Part shown: piece by piece, positions 11,155 through 20,429 of the stretch
Numbering within the stretch: the first letter of the stretch is position 1
Layout of the letters: every line of letters starts with the position of its first letter
Origin: Candidatus Methanomassiliicoccus intestinalis Issoire-Mx1
GTDB taxonomy: Archaea; Thermoplasmatota; Thermoplasmata; Methanomassiliicoccales; Methanomassiliicoccaceae
Direction: 5' to 3'
DNA: 64,000 bases
Assembly (NCBI RefSeq): GCF_000404225.1
Contig: NC_021353.1
Coordinates: forward strand, 930,001 to 994,000
Notes under the pieces: model-generated
Database searches by the model: none
What the model was told of the DNA's origin: nothing
What the model saw: the letters and a program-made list of their open reading frames with translations, nothing else
Program-made: the position numbers and the translations under genes

Positions 11155-11303
11155 TTATTGAATGAGCTGCACCCGCACAGAAGAAGTTAGATCATTCAGG
11201 CTCCACTCGTTGGCGGTTATTCTTTCCACTAAAGACTGATAGGCTTTCTCGCTTTCTTGCTCAGAGAGATTATCAAATATCCAGTGTTTGATTTTCAATA
11301 AAG
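11155..11303 (-). pseudogene. MuF gene fragment, inverted second copy
   Basis: About 48 codons on the minus strand (LLKIKHWIFDNLSEQESE, then YQSLVERITANEWSLNDLT) align with the middle of the intact MuF protein encoded at 9204-10025 (LLSIKHWVFASLTPLQSE, YTALVERMTADKWSLKDLT). The frame has stops on both sides, so this is an internal fragment of a second, diverged MuF gene on the opposite strand. It shows that two related head modules were present here. Confidence 0.75.
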
Positions 11304-11459
11304 TATAGGATTATTAAAACTTTTTAAGGAGCTCCTTAATAATTGTTAAAATCATCTACAATATATTTTTAAACTAGATATCGATTTATAATGTATAAAT
11401 ATAGCATGAAGCTATATCGAATTTTGTAGATGAATCTGTGATTATGAACCTATCTATTT

Positions 11460-11490
11460 ATTAGAAATTTACCTGAGTTAGAATACAATG
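11460..11490 (+). repeat. Decayed CRISPR repeat
   Basis: This segment matches the array repeat at 20 of 31 positions in the forward orientation. Nine of the eleven changes are transitions. TTAGAAAT at the 5' end and TTAGAAT near the 3' end remain. Confidence 0.55.
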
Positions 11491-11508
11491 TTGTGGATAT
11501 AGCATATA

Positions 11509-11539
11509 GTTAGAAACTTATCTAAGCTGAAATACGAAT
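11509..11539 (+). repeat. Decayed CRISPR repeat, transitions only
   Basis: Aligned to the array repeat without gaps, 22 of 31 bases match and all nine differences are transitions. It lies 18 bases after the previous decayed copy, much closer than a normal spacer. GTTAGAAA and ATCTAA are intact. Confidence 0.6.
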
Positions 11540-12080
11540 TGTAGTGAACTATTGCATATTAGATTTATTATGTATTTGAACTTATGTGTTTATTCTTCGA
11601 GAACTTAGCAAGGTTTGATAATTAATTCAATTAGTTATTATTATATGTTGTATCTATACATTAGATTATTTTATAGTATTATTTATCATCTTCATTTTTT
11701 TCTATTTATCCAAAATACGTACTAATTATTTGCATTTTATCCATCATTTGATATTTTATTATCAAAAAAGTAGTGAAAAACACCCAAAAAGCCCACATGA
11801 ATTGTTTATTTTATCAGACATATCTGTTTAAGCTATATTTTTATCTTATATCTCGTTATATACTATTTTATAATTGTAGATTTCTAGACAATCGCCCAAG
11901 ATTCTGGCGATAATAACTTAATGATAAATGTTACTCTTAAAAAAATCGATAGTTATAGCATTTGTAATATTATTTAATTATGTATAGCTAGATATTAAAT
12001 TATTATTGTATATGTGGATATTGTAGTAATCTTAAGATTTTGCTATTGTGCGAATTCTTTGTTGTGGAGATTTTATATTA

Positions 12081-12111
12081 AACTTAAATCTAGTTTAGAT
12101 AAATCTGACAA
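12081..12111 (-). repeat. Weak inverted repeat remnant
   Basis: A 12-base exact core, TCTAGTTTAGAT, equals the centre of the reverse-complemented array repeat; the flanks are diverged. In such AT-rich DNA part of this could be chance. Confidence 0.35.
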
Positions 12112-13068
12112 TGATACGATTTTTAGAAATTCAAATCAATCATAAATGCATTTATAGAAAAATAGTCTATTTTCAATAGTGTTAATCCAGAAATTCAATC
12201 AAAAAATGTCTTAAAGTAAGGATTTTTTCCACATTTAAGTTGATGTTCGGGACTCCGTCGTTGACTAAATTACTTAATTATGTACAATATGTATACTATA
12301 ATAGGTAAACAATAGTTTACATTAAACCTCAGACATTTTTCACGGAGTGAAATGTGTTCATTTTAATCTAAATCCGGAGAATGTCAATATTGACCTCCAA
12401 ATTTATTTAAAAATTAGAGTGAGTTGATTAATCAATTAAAAATAACATAATTAGCTATATTTAAGATACTTATTTAGATGGATGTAATAGTCATTAAAAA
12501 AGATGCATTAGATGTGGGCTTTTTGCAACATATTAATATTATTCAATGTATGAGATATACTTTACCAATGGATTTATCAACATTGACCATCTCATGTGAT
12601 GAAAATAAGGATCATTTTGTAAACACATGTAATATTATAGTACATATCGATCCATGTTATATTATTAATGTATTTTGCGTATACGAACATCTATGGGATT
12701 TATTCCTACATTTCATAATTCAAATTAAGAACAATGAGAAACTCTGCATTCACCAAAAGATACCTCTAAAAAGATAAACCTATTGACTGATTGATCTGAC
12801 AATTAATAATAACGATAATTTAGATATACACTATATTTTTATACATTGGACAGAAATATGCATAATATGAGCAGGATTATGCAAATTCTTTGATTGAATG
12901 TAAGGATAATAATTATATATTGATGTGGTTATGATTGCATGAATTAAAAATTCAAATGATTATAAATCATGCATTGGATGCGGCCTTATGAATGCACAAG
13001 GTTGCTTTGAAATTTTAATAAGTAAAAGAATATTATAATTGTAATTTAGTATTTTAGGAGGGATACTG

Positions 13069-14040
13069 TTGAAAAAAGCATTAGTTGTTGGTATTGATGA
13101 TTATGACACATGCCCACTTTATGGTTGTGTAAATGATGCAGAGGCTGTAGCAGACATACTCAAGCAAAATGGCGATGAAGAAAAAACCATTAATTTTGAC
13201 GTACTTAAACACTTAAACGTAGAAAATAAAGGTCATCTGAAGCATTTAATTATAAATTGTTTTTCAGGGGACGCCGAGGTTGCACTTTTTTATTTTTCAG
13301 GGCATGGATATGTAGACTCTACGGGTGGATACATCGTCACACCTGATTGTAGTGAATGTGATGTGGGTGTCTCGATGCAAGACCTTTTGAATATCGTAAA
13401 CAACTCAAAATGTAAGAATAAGGTTGTGATTCTAGACTGTTGCTATTCTGGATATTTGGGCCAGATTAATGTGAATCAACAGTCTTCTGTAATCGGCGAT
13501 GGCGTCACATTATTAACTGCGTGCAGATCTGATGAACCTGCAATGGAATTCAATGGGCATGGGTTATTTACTTCATTACTCTTAGAAGCATTATCCGGGG
13601 GCGCTGCAGACGTCACGGGGTATATAACACCAGGTGGAATATACTCATACATTGACAAATCATTAGGTGCATGGGATCAGCGGCCGATATTTAAGACAAA
13701 TATCAGTAGTTTTTCTCCATTGAGACAGGTTACTCCACGAGTGTCAAAAGAGGTATTGCGTCGATTGACTGATTATTTTAAAACACCCGATTCAAAACTG
13801 CTCCTTGATCCATCATATGAACCGACAAACAGTCCAGTGGTTGAACATAAGATTATCGAGCCATATGCAGAGAGCAAGCACGTAAAGATTTTTTCTGATT
13901 TGCAAAAATTAGCAAGTGTTGGTCTTGTAGTTCCGTTGGATGAAGAACATATGTATTTTGCAGCTATGAATTCAAAACCTTGTAGATTAACATCAGCCGG
14001 CCAGCATTATTGGAATCTAGTAAAAAAGGAAAGAATATGA
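13069..14040 (+). CDS. Caspase-like protease (peptidase C14 fold)
   Basis: This 323-residue protein starts at a TTG preceded by a strong GGAGGG site. The N-terminal ~215 residues are a caspase-like domain. KKALVVGIDDY forms the first strand, FYFSGHG at 74-80 holds the catalytic His (H79), and VVILDCCYSG at 119-128 holds the catalytic Cys (C125). A later segment, TACRSDEPAMEF, is also typical of metacaspase-like proteins. The last ~70 residues (KIFSDLQKLASVGLVV, then CRLTSAGQHYW) look like a small winged-helix type domain and could sense a ligand or partner. There is no signal peptide, so it is cytoplasmic. The TIR-like gene ends 4 bases beyond its stop on the other strand. This pairing recalls TIR-caspase (type IV Thoeris) immunity. 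The protease fold is certain, the defence role inferred. Confidence 0.9.
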   Translation: MKKALVVGIDDYDTCPLYGCVNDAEAVADILKQNGDEEKTINFDVLKHLNVENKGHLKHLIINCFSGDAEVALFYFSGHGYVDSTGGYIVTPDCSECDVGVSMQDLLNIVNNSKCKNKVVILDCCYSGYLGQINVNQQSSVIGDGVTLLTACRSDEPAMEFNGHGLFTSLLLEALSGGAADVTGYITPGGIYSYIDKSLGAWDQRPIFKTNISSFSPLRQVTPRVSKEVLRRLTDYFKTPDSKLLLDPSYEPTNSPVVEHKIIEPYAESKHVKIFSDLQKLASVGLVVPLDEEHMYFAAMNSKPCRLTSAGQHYWNLVKKERI

Positions 14041-14043
14041 ACT

Positions 14044-14493
14044 TCAAACTTTCCTATTTTTGCGAGATTTATCAATCTCTTTTTGGAGTTTACTGCAGTT
14101 GTGAGGTATCTCCTTAATTCCATACTTTTTTACAAGTTTTTTAGGGAGTGATCTTTGATTTGTATTTAGAGATATGATTGGTTTTTTGTATCGTTTAGCT
14201 ATCTTCAGCTCATCAATCATTCCCTTTCCAACCTCATCATTCCGGGGTGGACATACACAAACCATGTCAGAATTTCTAATTCTATATTTTGCAGAACTTT
14301 TCCAGCCATAATCATATGGACTTTTAATTGAGTAGTCTGTAAAGTCTATCGACTTTGAACCTTTATGAATATCAACCAATGCTTTTTGACTCCTGTCTTT
14401 AAATGAGTAGGAGATAAATACTCTAGCCCTGCTGGATTTTGGATTTGCTTTATGTAAATGTTTATTGCGTCCTATCTTCATATTATATTTCAC
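14044..14493 (-). CDS. TIR-like (MTH538/ThsB-type) protein
   Basis: A 149-residue basic protein. RVFISYSFKDRSQKALV at about 24-40 is the first strand and loop of the MTH538 TIR-like family (DUF1863), to which the Thoeris sensor ThsB belongs. SAKYRIRNSDMVCVCPP forms the next strands. MIDELKIAKRYKKPIISL carries an acidic residue (E95) where TIR NADases have their catalytic Glu, followed by the conserved 'kkPii' strand. ThsB proteins turn NAD into cyclic ADP-ribose signals that switch on an effector. Here the likely effector is the convergent caspase-like gene. The start is GTG at 14493 or ATG at 14481. The family is clear; activity and partner are inferred. Confidence 0.8.
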   Translation of the reverse strand: MKYNMKIGRNKHLHKANPKSSRARVFISYSFKDRSQKALVDIHKGSKSIDFTDYSIKSPYDYGWKSSAKYRIRNSDMVCVCPPRNDEVGKGMIDELKIAKRYKKPIISLNTNQRSLPKKLVKKYGIKEIPHNCSKLQKEIDKSRKNRKV

Positions 14494-14530
14494 TCTGTAA
14501 TTTTAATATATTCACATGTACAACATTATA

Positions 14531-14539
14531 TAAACATTA
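14531..14539 (-). promoter_or_regulatory. TATA box of the TIR-like gene
   Basis: TTATATAAA (minus strand) lies about 45 bases before the GTG start of the TIR-like gene, placing a transcription start near 14505 with a short leader. It shows that this gene has its own promoter, separate from the convergent caspase-like gene. Confidence 0.5.
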
Positions 14540-14617
14540 TCCTGCACCGTTAGCAGTATTGGTACATACGACTGGTAAATAAAAATGGTGATGGGAGAGA
14601 ACTCCCATAAAATGGTT

Positions 14618-16429
14618 TTAGATTGTAATTAAAGTGACGGTGCGTCCATTGTAGAGCTGGGTATTTGGATTTTCACCGACATCATAACCATCTGACGTAG
14701 TTTCACAATAGTAGTATGTGTTGAGCCAAGTGGTAAAGCCAAATCCCTTGCAATCGTCTACAGATATACCAGCTGCCATATGCCCAGGTAACAGCAGCAG
14801 AGCGGTATCATATCCCATTGCATCTGCTATTGCACAGTATAATATCGACGTGTCTTCACAGTCCCCGCCTAAATCAAATAATGTCTCTAACGGGAATTTC
14901 CAGTATTCTTCATAGCCCATGTATACGTCGTCTGCCTGGTAATCCAAGCTCTGTATAAATTTAAGTATGAATCCTGCTACCTGCAGATCATCCATTCCCG
15001 ATGTCATCTTTTTAAAATCAGCGGCAATCTGCACGATATATTCATCATTGGATGTGACAAAAGACCGGTCATGGCTCGCGGTCCCCTGCTGTCTTTCCTC
15101 GGTGGAGTATAAATTGCGATAGTAAAGAAGATCAGCATATTCTATATTCAGATCATATGTGTATGTTTTTCCTTCAAATGACCATTCGTAGCTGCGTGCA
15201 ATATCCCCTGTTACTATGATTGTGCAATATCCATAGTATGCACTTCCATCATACTCTCCAGTGATGTATACCGCATATTCTCCAGCAGTATCAAACGTGT
15301 ATGCGAATGATGATCCTGAAAACTCTGCAATTGTTTCTCCACTGTCTATGTCTACAATCTTACTCGATGCAGAACCAATATTGATTCCGTTATTGAATTC
15401 AATCTCATGTCCTGACTCATATGTGAAATCTGGATCCGTGTTGTTTATTGCATAGACGACTACATCAGCCGCAACTATCTCAAATTCATATGAAAGGTCA
15501 GAAGACAATAGATTGCCGGCTGCATCATACCATCCTTGGAATTCTGTGCCTTCCTCTACTGAGGCTGTTAAAATTACAATCTCTCCTGGATTGTATTTTC
15601 CATTTCCAGAAACAATTATTCCTGCATCGCAATAAACCTGAACGTTGTATTCATCGGACGCTTCAAATGTAAAATCTCCTGCGAATATGTATTCTAGATA
15701 CGTAGTGGACCGTGTGGTTTTGGATTCATACGTCATTATGTATGGAATCCACTCATCTCCGATGTATTGTGTCTGCACAAACGTCCCCTGAGCATCAGTA
15801 CCCTGCCAGACCTCGCATAGTTTTTCTCCATTTATGGTGTCTATGGTCGTCTCTCCTGCATATGTCCATATTATATCGCTTTCATCACTCCAGTATGTGC
15901 TTTCATAGTCCTTAGTTTCCTTCAGGAATCCGCTGGAGTATACATATTCAGAGGTATTAGACATGAAATACCGATCAGCCTCCTGGTCATAGTACAAATA
16001 CATGTAGTTTTCAACACCAGTCATTTCATATTCTGTAAAGAAACCGGCTTTGACACATCCCGACACCATGAAACTGATTCCTTTTCCTTCCAGATTGTCA
16101 GCCCATCTAGCATAGAGAGTCAAGTCTCCCTGCATATCTGGAGTGATCTTGTTGCATTCGTTCTCAAAATTTTCATCCAGATACCATGCATAGAAATACA
16201 TTTCATCAGATGTAGGGTTGTATATTTTATACTCATTTCCTGATTGATAACTATCCATGTTTAAATCCGAATTTATTCCGCCATTCAGAACATATGTGAT
16301 TGAATAGCTTTCGCCGCTGCTGCTCGAAACACTTTTATCATCATCGTCTGAAATGATGTAAATAGCACCGGCTGCGCAAGCTAAAGCAATAATCAGAGCT
16401 GCTGCTAAAACCAGGTATTTTTTATTCAT
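14618..16429 (-). CDS. Exported InlB_B and transglutaminase-like protein
   Basis: 603 residues with an N-terminal signal or anchor (LVLAAALIIALACAAGAIYII). One InlB_B repeat follows at about 40-110 (SITYVLNGG at its start, LTLYARWAD at its end). A second such unit, weaker, lies near 265-330 (EEGTEFQGWYDAAGNL). The C-terminal ~190 residues are transglutaminase-like: FDLGGDCEDTSILYCAIADA holds the likely catalytic Cys, and LLLPGHMAAGI follows with a His. The paralogues at 44.9 and 55.2 kb share this C-terminal domain. It is probably a membrane-anchored surface enzyme. The start is preceded by TGAGGG. Substrate unknown. Confidence 0.75.
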   Translation of the reverse strand: MNKKYLVLAAALIIALACAAGAIYIISDDDDKSVSSSSGESYSITYVLNGGINSDLNMDSYQSGNEYKIYNPTSDEMYFYAWYLDENFENECNKITPDMQGDLTLYARWADNLEGKGISFMVSGCVKAGFFTEYEMTGVENYMYLYYDQEADRYFMSNTSEYVYSSGFLKETKDYESTYWSDESDIIWTYAGETTIDTINGEKLCEVWQGTDAQGTFVQTQYIGDEWIPYIMTYESKTTRSTTYLEYIFAGDFTFEASDEYNVQVYCDAGIIVSGNGKYNPGEIVILTASVEEGTEFQGWYDAAGNLLSSDLSYEFEIVAADVVVYAINNTDPDFTYESGHEIEFNNGINIGSASSKIVDIDSGETIAEFSGSSFAYTFDTAGEYAVYITGEYDGSAYYGYCTIIVTGDIARSYEWSFEGKTYTYDLNIEYADLLYYRNLYSTEERQQGTASHDRSFVTSNDEYIVQIAADFKKMTSGMDDLQVAGFILKFIQSLDYQADDVYMGYEEYWKFPLETLFDLGGDCEDTSILYCAIADAMGYDTALLLLPGHMAAGISVDDCKGFGFTTWLNTYYYCETTSDGYDVGENPNTQLYNGRTVTLITI

Positions 16430-16668
16430 GTTTTTCCCTCAACATTCCATCTAATATCTGTGTCAGATATCAACCTTATCCGTACGTTATTTTCTGATCT
16501 CATGGAATCTGCAGATTTTGTATCCATACAGCATAACTGCTGCGGGGATGCCGGCACGGCAGAAATGAGAAGATGCTCTCTATATCTCAATATATCACCA
16601 CCTTGGTGCCAGACGGCATAATGTGGTATGCATCATATTGCATCACTCAAACGCCGTCAGCGCCCACT

Positions 16669-17502
16669 TTAAAAATTAAAACTGTTTAGGTACACTTCCA
16701 GCACAAATGTGTCTGTTAAAAAATTTTCAGTCACCGGCTGTTCGGTTAATAGCATATCCGGCACGTTTTCACACGTCTGTATGTCCAGCTCAGTTTCTGA
16801 ATCATCTTCAATCAGATTTTCCTGCTGAAACTGCTGTGTCTCCATGGATTGCTTATATTTATCCAAGGATCTCAAATCAACACAGAAGAGGTCATCATAT
16901 GCAGACATCAATTTGACCTTTAACAGTGTTTCCTGCTGAGTGTGTAATGCAGATGTAAGCTCTGAAAGGCAGCACTCTATCCGGTCGCTGCGGTTTTCTA
17001 CAAAGGTAATGACTTCTTCTAAAAATTCTAAGTCTATGATGCCGCTAATAGGGATTGATGAACGATCTGAAAAATCATCCTTGGGTATGATATCTTTTTT
17101 GACAGGTTCTAAAGGTCTGTCTGCATCTGCATTATCTAACATTGGTAAATGCAGTTTAGAATTCATTTCTCTAATCAGATCCCCCTTGAATGTACCTGAT
17201 ATGTACTCCATTGGGTTGTAGAATTCAACTTCCATCCCTTTAGATTCATAGTATCTTTTCTCAGCTGATGCTTGTTCATAACTGAGAACAAGTTCTAGAA
17301 TGGATGAGTTTTCATCGATGTCCTGAGGCCTTATCGTCACAACCTTGTCGGCTAAGCGGTGGTCATCAAAACTTTGATTGGATGCATTTTCTGTCAGGGG
17401 GATGAGACATGCAGTGGCAATCACGAGTGCCAGAACGACAGACATGATCTCAAGCCCTTTTTTGTGCATCAATTCAACAACACTCTGCAAATATATATTC
17501 AT
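16669..17502 (-). CDS. Membrane-anchored protein of unknown function
   Basis: 277 residues. One hydrophobic segment (MSVVLALVIATACLIPL, about 20-36) near the N-terminus probably anchors it, with the rest outside. The remainder is hydrophilic, with a helical, acidic middle (FLEEVITFVENRSDRIE) and an acidic Gln-rich part near 225-250. No known domain was recognised. It precedes the InlB_B/transglutaminase gene on the same strand, with about 240 bases between them. Confidence 0.6.
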   Translation of the reverse strand: MNIYLQSVVELMHKKGLEIMSVVLALVIATACLIPLTENASNQSFDDHRLADKVVTIRPQDIDENSSILELVLSYEQASAEKRYYESKGMEVEFYNPMEYISGTFKGDLIREMNSKLHLPMLDNADADRPLEPVKKDIIPKDDFSDRSSIPISGIIDLEFLEEVITFVENRSDRIECCLSELTSALHTQQETLLKVKLMSAYDDLFCVDLRSLDKYKQSMETQQFQQENLIEDDSETELDIQTCENVPDMLLTEQPVTENFLTDTFVLEVYLNSFNF

Positions 17503-17859
17503 TTTGAAACAGGAATTTCACAGCATTTATTTGAGGCAATGATATCTGAGATTGAATGGGGCTGCGACATACATCGCAGTCAATCAAAACGAGTGCTCAG
17601 GAATTAAATCATATTTGTACAAATAACTGATGCGGGTAATGTGATACTCATCATACTCTGCTTCATGATTTGTTCAGACAGTTTAAAACTCAGCCATTAT
17701 GACATTTTATTCAATTCAATGCTGAGTTTAATGATGTGCCATTCATAAGATGCATTTTAGGAAATCGGATATGTTCGTAATTTTCATTATAAAATTTCTA
17801 AGCAATTGTACCTTTCATCCAGCTGGAATTTCTGGCATGGATCACTATGGAGGACTATC

Positions 17860-19362
17860 ATGTCTGAGGATAAAAATTTGACAGGAAAGGTCGGAGGGAA
17901 AAAGCTCTTCATCATAGGAACTTCTTCTATTGTCGGACCTTGGCTGGTACTCACATCCCAGTGGATAGGGTACACCGGAGCATCGGTGATTTTAGCCTTT
18001 GCATTATGCGGTTTGCTCTGTATCCCGATAGCATTGTGCTATGGAGAACTTGCTGGGATGTTTAAGACTAGAGGCGGTACGTACGAATATGTCCGTACTG
18101 CATACAACAGGGAAGCGGGGTATTGGATATCGTGGACAACTATGTTCACTTATATTGTACTGATCTGTTTCCAAATTATATGTGTCACTATGCTTGTGCA
18201 GTACATCGCAGGATGGGCATTCTCACAGGCACTCATCATAGGAATTTCCATTGCACTTATGATCGTCATGACACTCTTGAATACTAGAGATTTGTCAGTA
18301 GCAACTACTGTGCAGACTTTGTTGTTCTTCGTGCTTGTAACTGTAGGATTCTTATTCGTAGCATGCTTCTTCTTAAATGATGCATGGAGCATAGACAACA
18401 TAGGTCCGTTTTTCCAAGAGGGTATGACTGGACATAATGATATTATCGGCATGGATGCGGGATTTTTGCTGGCGATAGCAGCGCTGGTAACTATGTTCTT
18501 TGGCTTTGAGCTGATCCCGCAGTTCGCTGGAGAAGCGGACTATCCTCCAAACAAATACTGGAAACTTATGGCCGGCGGAATTATCTTTGTAATTATATTC
18601 GATTCTATCATATGCTTGGCAGAGCTTGGTATGACTTCTCTAGATCCAACTATGACCACCTATGAATATATCTCCAGTTTGTACAGCTCCAACGGTATGG
18701 TAAGTGCAATATTCGCTGCGGCTTATGTAGGTAACTGGCTTAAATGGTTCATAGTTATTGCCAACTTCTGCTGTATGGGCTGTTGTCTGATTGGTTTCTG
18801 GATGGGAGCTACGCGTATCTTACATGCAATGGGCAGTGCAGGTTCACTTCCGTCTGTATTCAGCAAGACTAACAAACACGGAATGCCCTCCACAGGCAAT
18901 TACTTCGTTCTCATCATGGTTCTCATTCTCACACTTATCGCGCTGTCAGGTCCAGCCTGGATCAATGCAACATTCAGCTTAATGGCACTGGGTGTAGGAT
19001 TTACCTATCTAGGTGTGTCGCTGTCGTATCTTAAGCTTTTAAAAGCATATCCAAACGCTGACCGCCCTTGGTCTGCACCCGGTAAAGCCATCATGGGATA
19101 CATTGCTGCAGCGTCATCCCTCTTCATGACCCTTATGATGATCTGGACAGTAATAAGCGCTGTTCTCAACGGCGATCCGATCATGGCTGTAATGGCTATC
19201 GTATTCTTCGTGATTATCGGCGTGATGAGATATTTCATGAAAAAAGATGAGCAGAAAAATCCAGACAGGTATGTCGAGGAACCTATACTATTGTCAAAGG
19301 AAGAAGCTGTTGTAACAGCTGAAGAAAGTGTAGTAGACATGCCGGTTGAACTGAACAAGTAA
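17860..19362 (+). CDS. APC-family amino acid/amine permease
   Basis: I place the start at the ATG at 17860 (MSEDKNLTGK), which has GGAGG 6 bases upstream; an in-frame extension to 17806 has none. The ~500 residues contain about 12 hydrophobic segments. The first carries the APC pattern GTSSIVGPWLVL, then CYGELAGMF-x-TRGGTYEY between segments 2 and 3, a signature of APC-family permeases. The tail is hydrophilic and acidic. The methyltransferase gene starts 15 bases downstream, so the two form an operon, and uptake of an amine or amino acid linked to methyl transfer is plausible. The substrate is not shown by the sequence. A TATA-like CATTATAAAAT lies near 17783. Confidence 0.85.
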   Translation: MSEDKNLTGKVGGKKLFIIGTSSIVGPWLVLTSQWIGYTGASVILAFALCGLLCIPIALCYGELAGMFKTRGGTYEYVRTAYNREAGYWISWTTMFTYIVLICFQIICVTMLVQYIAGWAFSQALIIGISIALMIVMTLLNTRDLSVATTVQTLLFFVLVTVGFLFVACFFLNDAWSIDNIGPFFQEGMTGHNDIIGMDAGFLLAIAALVTMFFGFELIPQFAGEADYPPNKYWKLMAGGIIFVIIFDSIICLAELGMTSLDPTMTTYEYISSLYSSNGMVSAIFAAAYVGNWLKWFIVIANFCCMGCCLIGFWMGATRILHAMGSAGSLPSVFSKTNKHGMPSTGNYFVLIMVLILTLIALSGPAWINATFSLMALGVGFTYLGVSLSYLKLLKAYPNADRPWSAPGKAIMGYIAAASSLFMTLMMIWTVISAVLNGDPIMAVMAIVFFVIIGVMRYFMKKDEQKNPDRYVEEPILLSKEEAVVTAEESVVDMPVELNK

Positions 19363-19377
19363 TTTGGAGGTATTAAA

Positions 19378-20394
19378 TTGACATCATCAAAAGAATTAGT
19401 TGAATCTGCACTCAGGCGTGAAGAAGTGGAAAGAATACCATTCTGTCCCCCGTTTCAGGGATATTGGGCTTTAAACCTTGCCGGAGTTTCTGTAATAGAC
19501 TCCATTAAAAATCCTAAAATGGCTGCAGAAGCCCAGTTCAAGGTAGTTGAGCCATGCTGCATGGATGCTGTGGAAATAATGTGGGATTGGCTCCTGCCGG
19601 CGGAGGCCATGGGCTGCGGAGTTAATATTCCTGAACACGGAACCATTCCTACTCTGACACACATCGTTGATGAACCGGGAATGCTTGATAAACTTGAGAT
19701 CCCGGAGATAAATGATTTCTACCGCTTTGCCGGTGCCAAGAGTACTGCATCAGCCATGGCAGAAAAATTGAGAAAAGAGCGTTTTCTCATGTGTTCAATC
19801 CTCTCTCCATTTACATTATCTGGGGAACTCAGAGGAGTAGAACAGCTGATGATGGACTGTCTGATGGAAGAAGAATTTGTACATAACCTCATCAACAAAT
19901 CTCTGGAAATACTCACAGTATTTGTTGAAGATATGATAACATGGGATACAGACGCTGTGATTATCTGTGATCCTACTGCGTCTGGGGATTTGATATCAGC
20001 ACCAGATTATGCGAATTTTTCAGCTTCATCGATGAAAGCCCTGGGAAATATTGTGAGAAAAGGTGGTAAAACACACATAAATCACATCTGTGGAGACACC
20101 AGCGACCGCTTGGATATTGTTGCAGATACAGGATGTGCAGCATTTTCTGTTGATTACCAGGTAAATATAAAGAATGCTGTCTCAAGTATGAGTGACCGCA
20201 TGGCAATTATTGGGAATCTGGATCCTGCAGGAATCTTGTACTGCGGTACTCCAGAGGATGTCCGTGTAAACACTCAGACTCTTCTCGAAGCTGGCGGTAA
20301 AAAAGGATATTTGCTTGGTTCTGGATGCGATATACCTGTCGGCACTGCATATGAGAATGTTCTAGCAATGTCTAAAGTTTTTATGAATTTCTAA
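19378..20394 (+). CDS. Methylcobamide:CoM methyltransferase, MtbA/MtaA family
   Basis: 338 residues of the URO-D superfamily. It starts at TTG with GGAGG 7 bases upstream. The zinc ligands of MtaA/MtbA are present as HINHICGD (H236, C238) and LGSGCDIP (C317). MtaA/MtbA moves methyl groups from a methylated corrinoid protein to coenzyme M in methylotrophic methanogenesis. The length fits the family (about 325-340). It is cotranscribed with the permease; no corrinoid protein or substrate-specific MtxB gene is in the window, so the methyl donor (methylamine, methanol, methylthiol or other) stays open. A terminator follows. Confidence 0.85.
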   Translation: MTSSKELVESALRREEVERIPFCPPFQGYWALNLAGVSVIDSIKNPKMAAEAQFKVVEPCCMDAVEIMWDWLLPAEAMGCGVNIPEHGTIPTLTHIVDEPGMLDKLEIPEINDFYRFAGAKSTASAMAEKLRKERFLMCSILSPFTLSGELRGVEQLMMDCLMEEEFVHNLINKSLEILTVFVEDMITWDTDAVIICDPTASGDLISAPDYANFSASSMKALGNIVRKGGKTHINHICGDTSDRLDIVADTGCAAFSVDYQVNIKNAVSSMSDRMAIIGNLDPAGILYCGTPEDVRVNTQTLLEAGGKKGYLLGSGCDIPVGTAYENVLAMSKVFMNF

Positions 20395-20401
20395 ACCTCA
20401 A

Positions 20402-20429
20402 GGCCCTTTTTGGGCCCGTTTATTTTTTT
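20402..20429 (+). terminator. Terminator after methyltransferase
   Basis: GGCCC (20402-20406) pairs with GGGCC (20412-20416) across TTTTT, followed by a T-rich run to 20429. It lies 8 bases after the methyltransferase stop and overlaps the end of the convergent HTH_10 gene. Confidence 0.8.

Larger units (their letters stand above)
11304..13068. other. AT-rich gene-poor tract
   Basis: About 1.75 kb of very AT-rich DNA with no convincing gene. It contains two degenerate CRISPR repeats in array orientation (11460, 11509), a weak inverted one (about 12081), and many short A/T runs. A 99-codon ORF at 12478-12777 has no ribosome-binding site and an AT-driven composition, so it is not called. The 3' end holds the Shine-Dalgarno and possible promoter of the caspase-like gene. 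Confidence 0.6.

Noticed and set aside
12478..12777. 99-residue ORF in the AT-rich tract
   Set aside because: No ribosome site, biased AT composition and no recognisable protein features.
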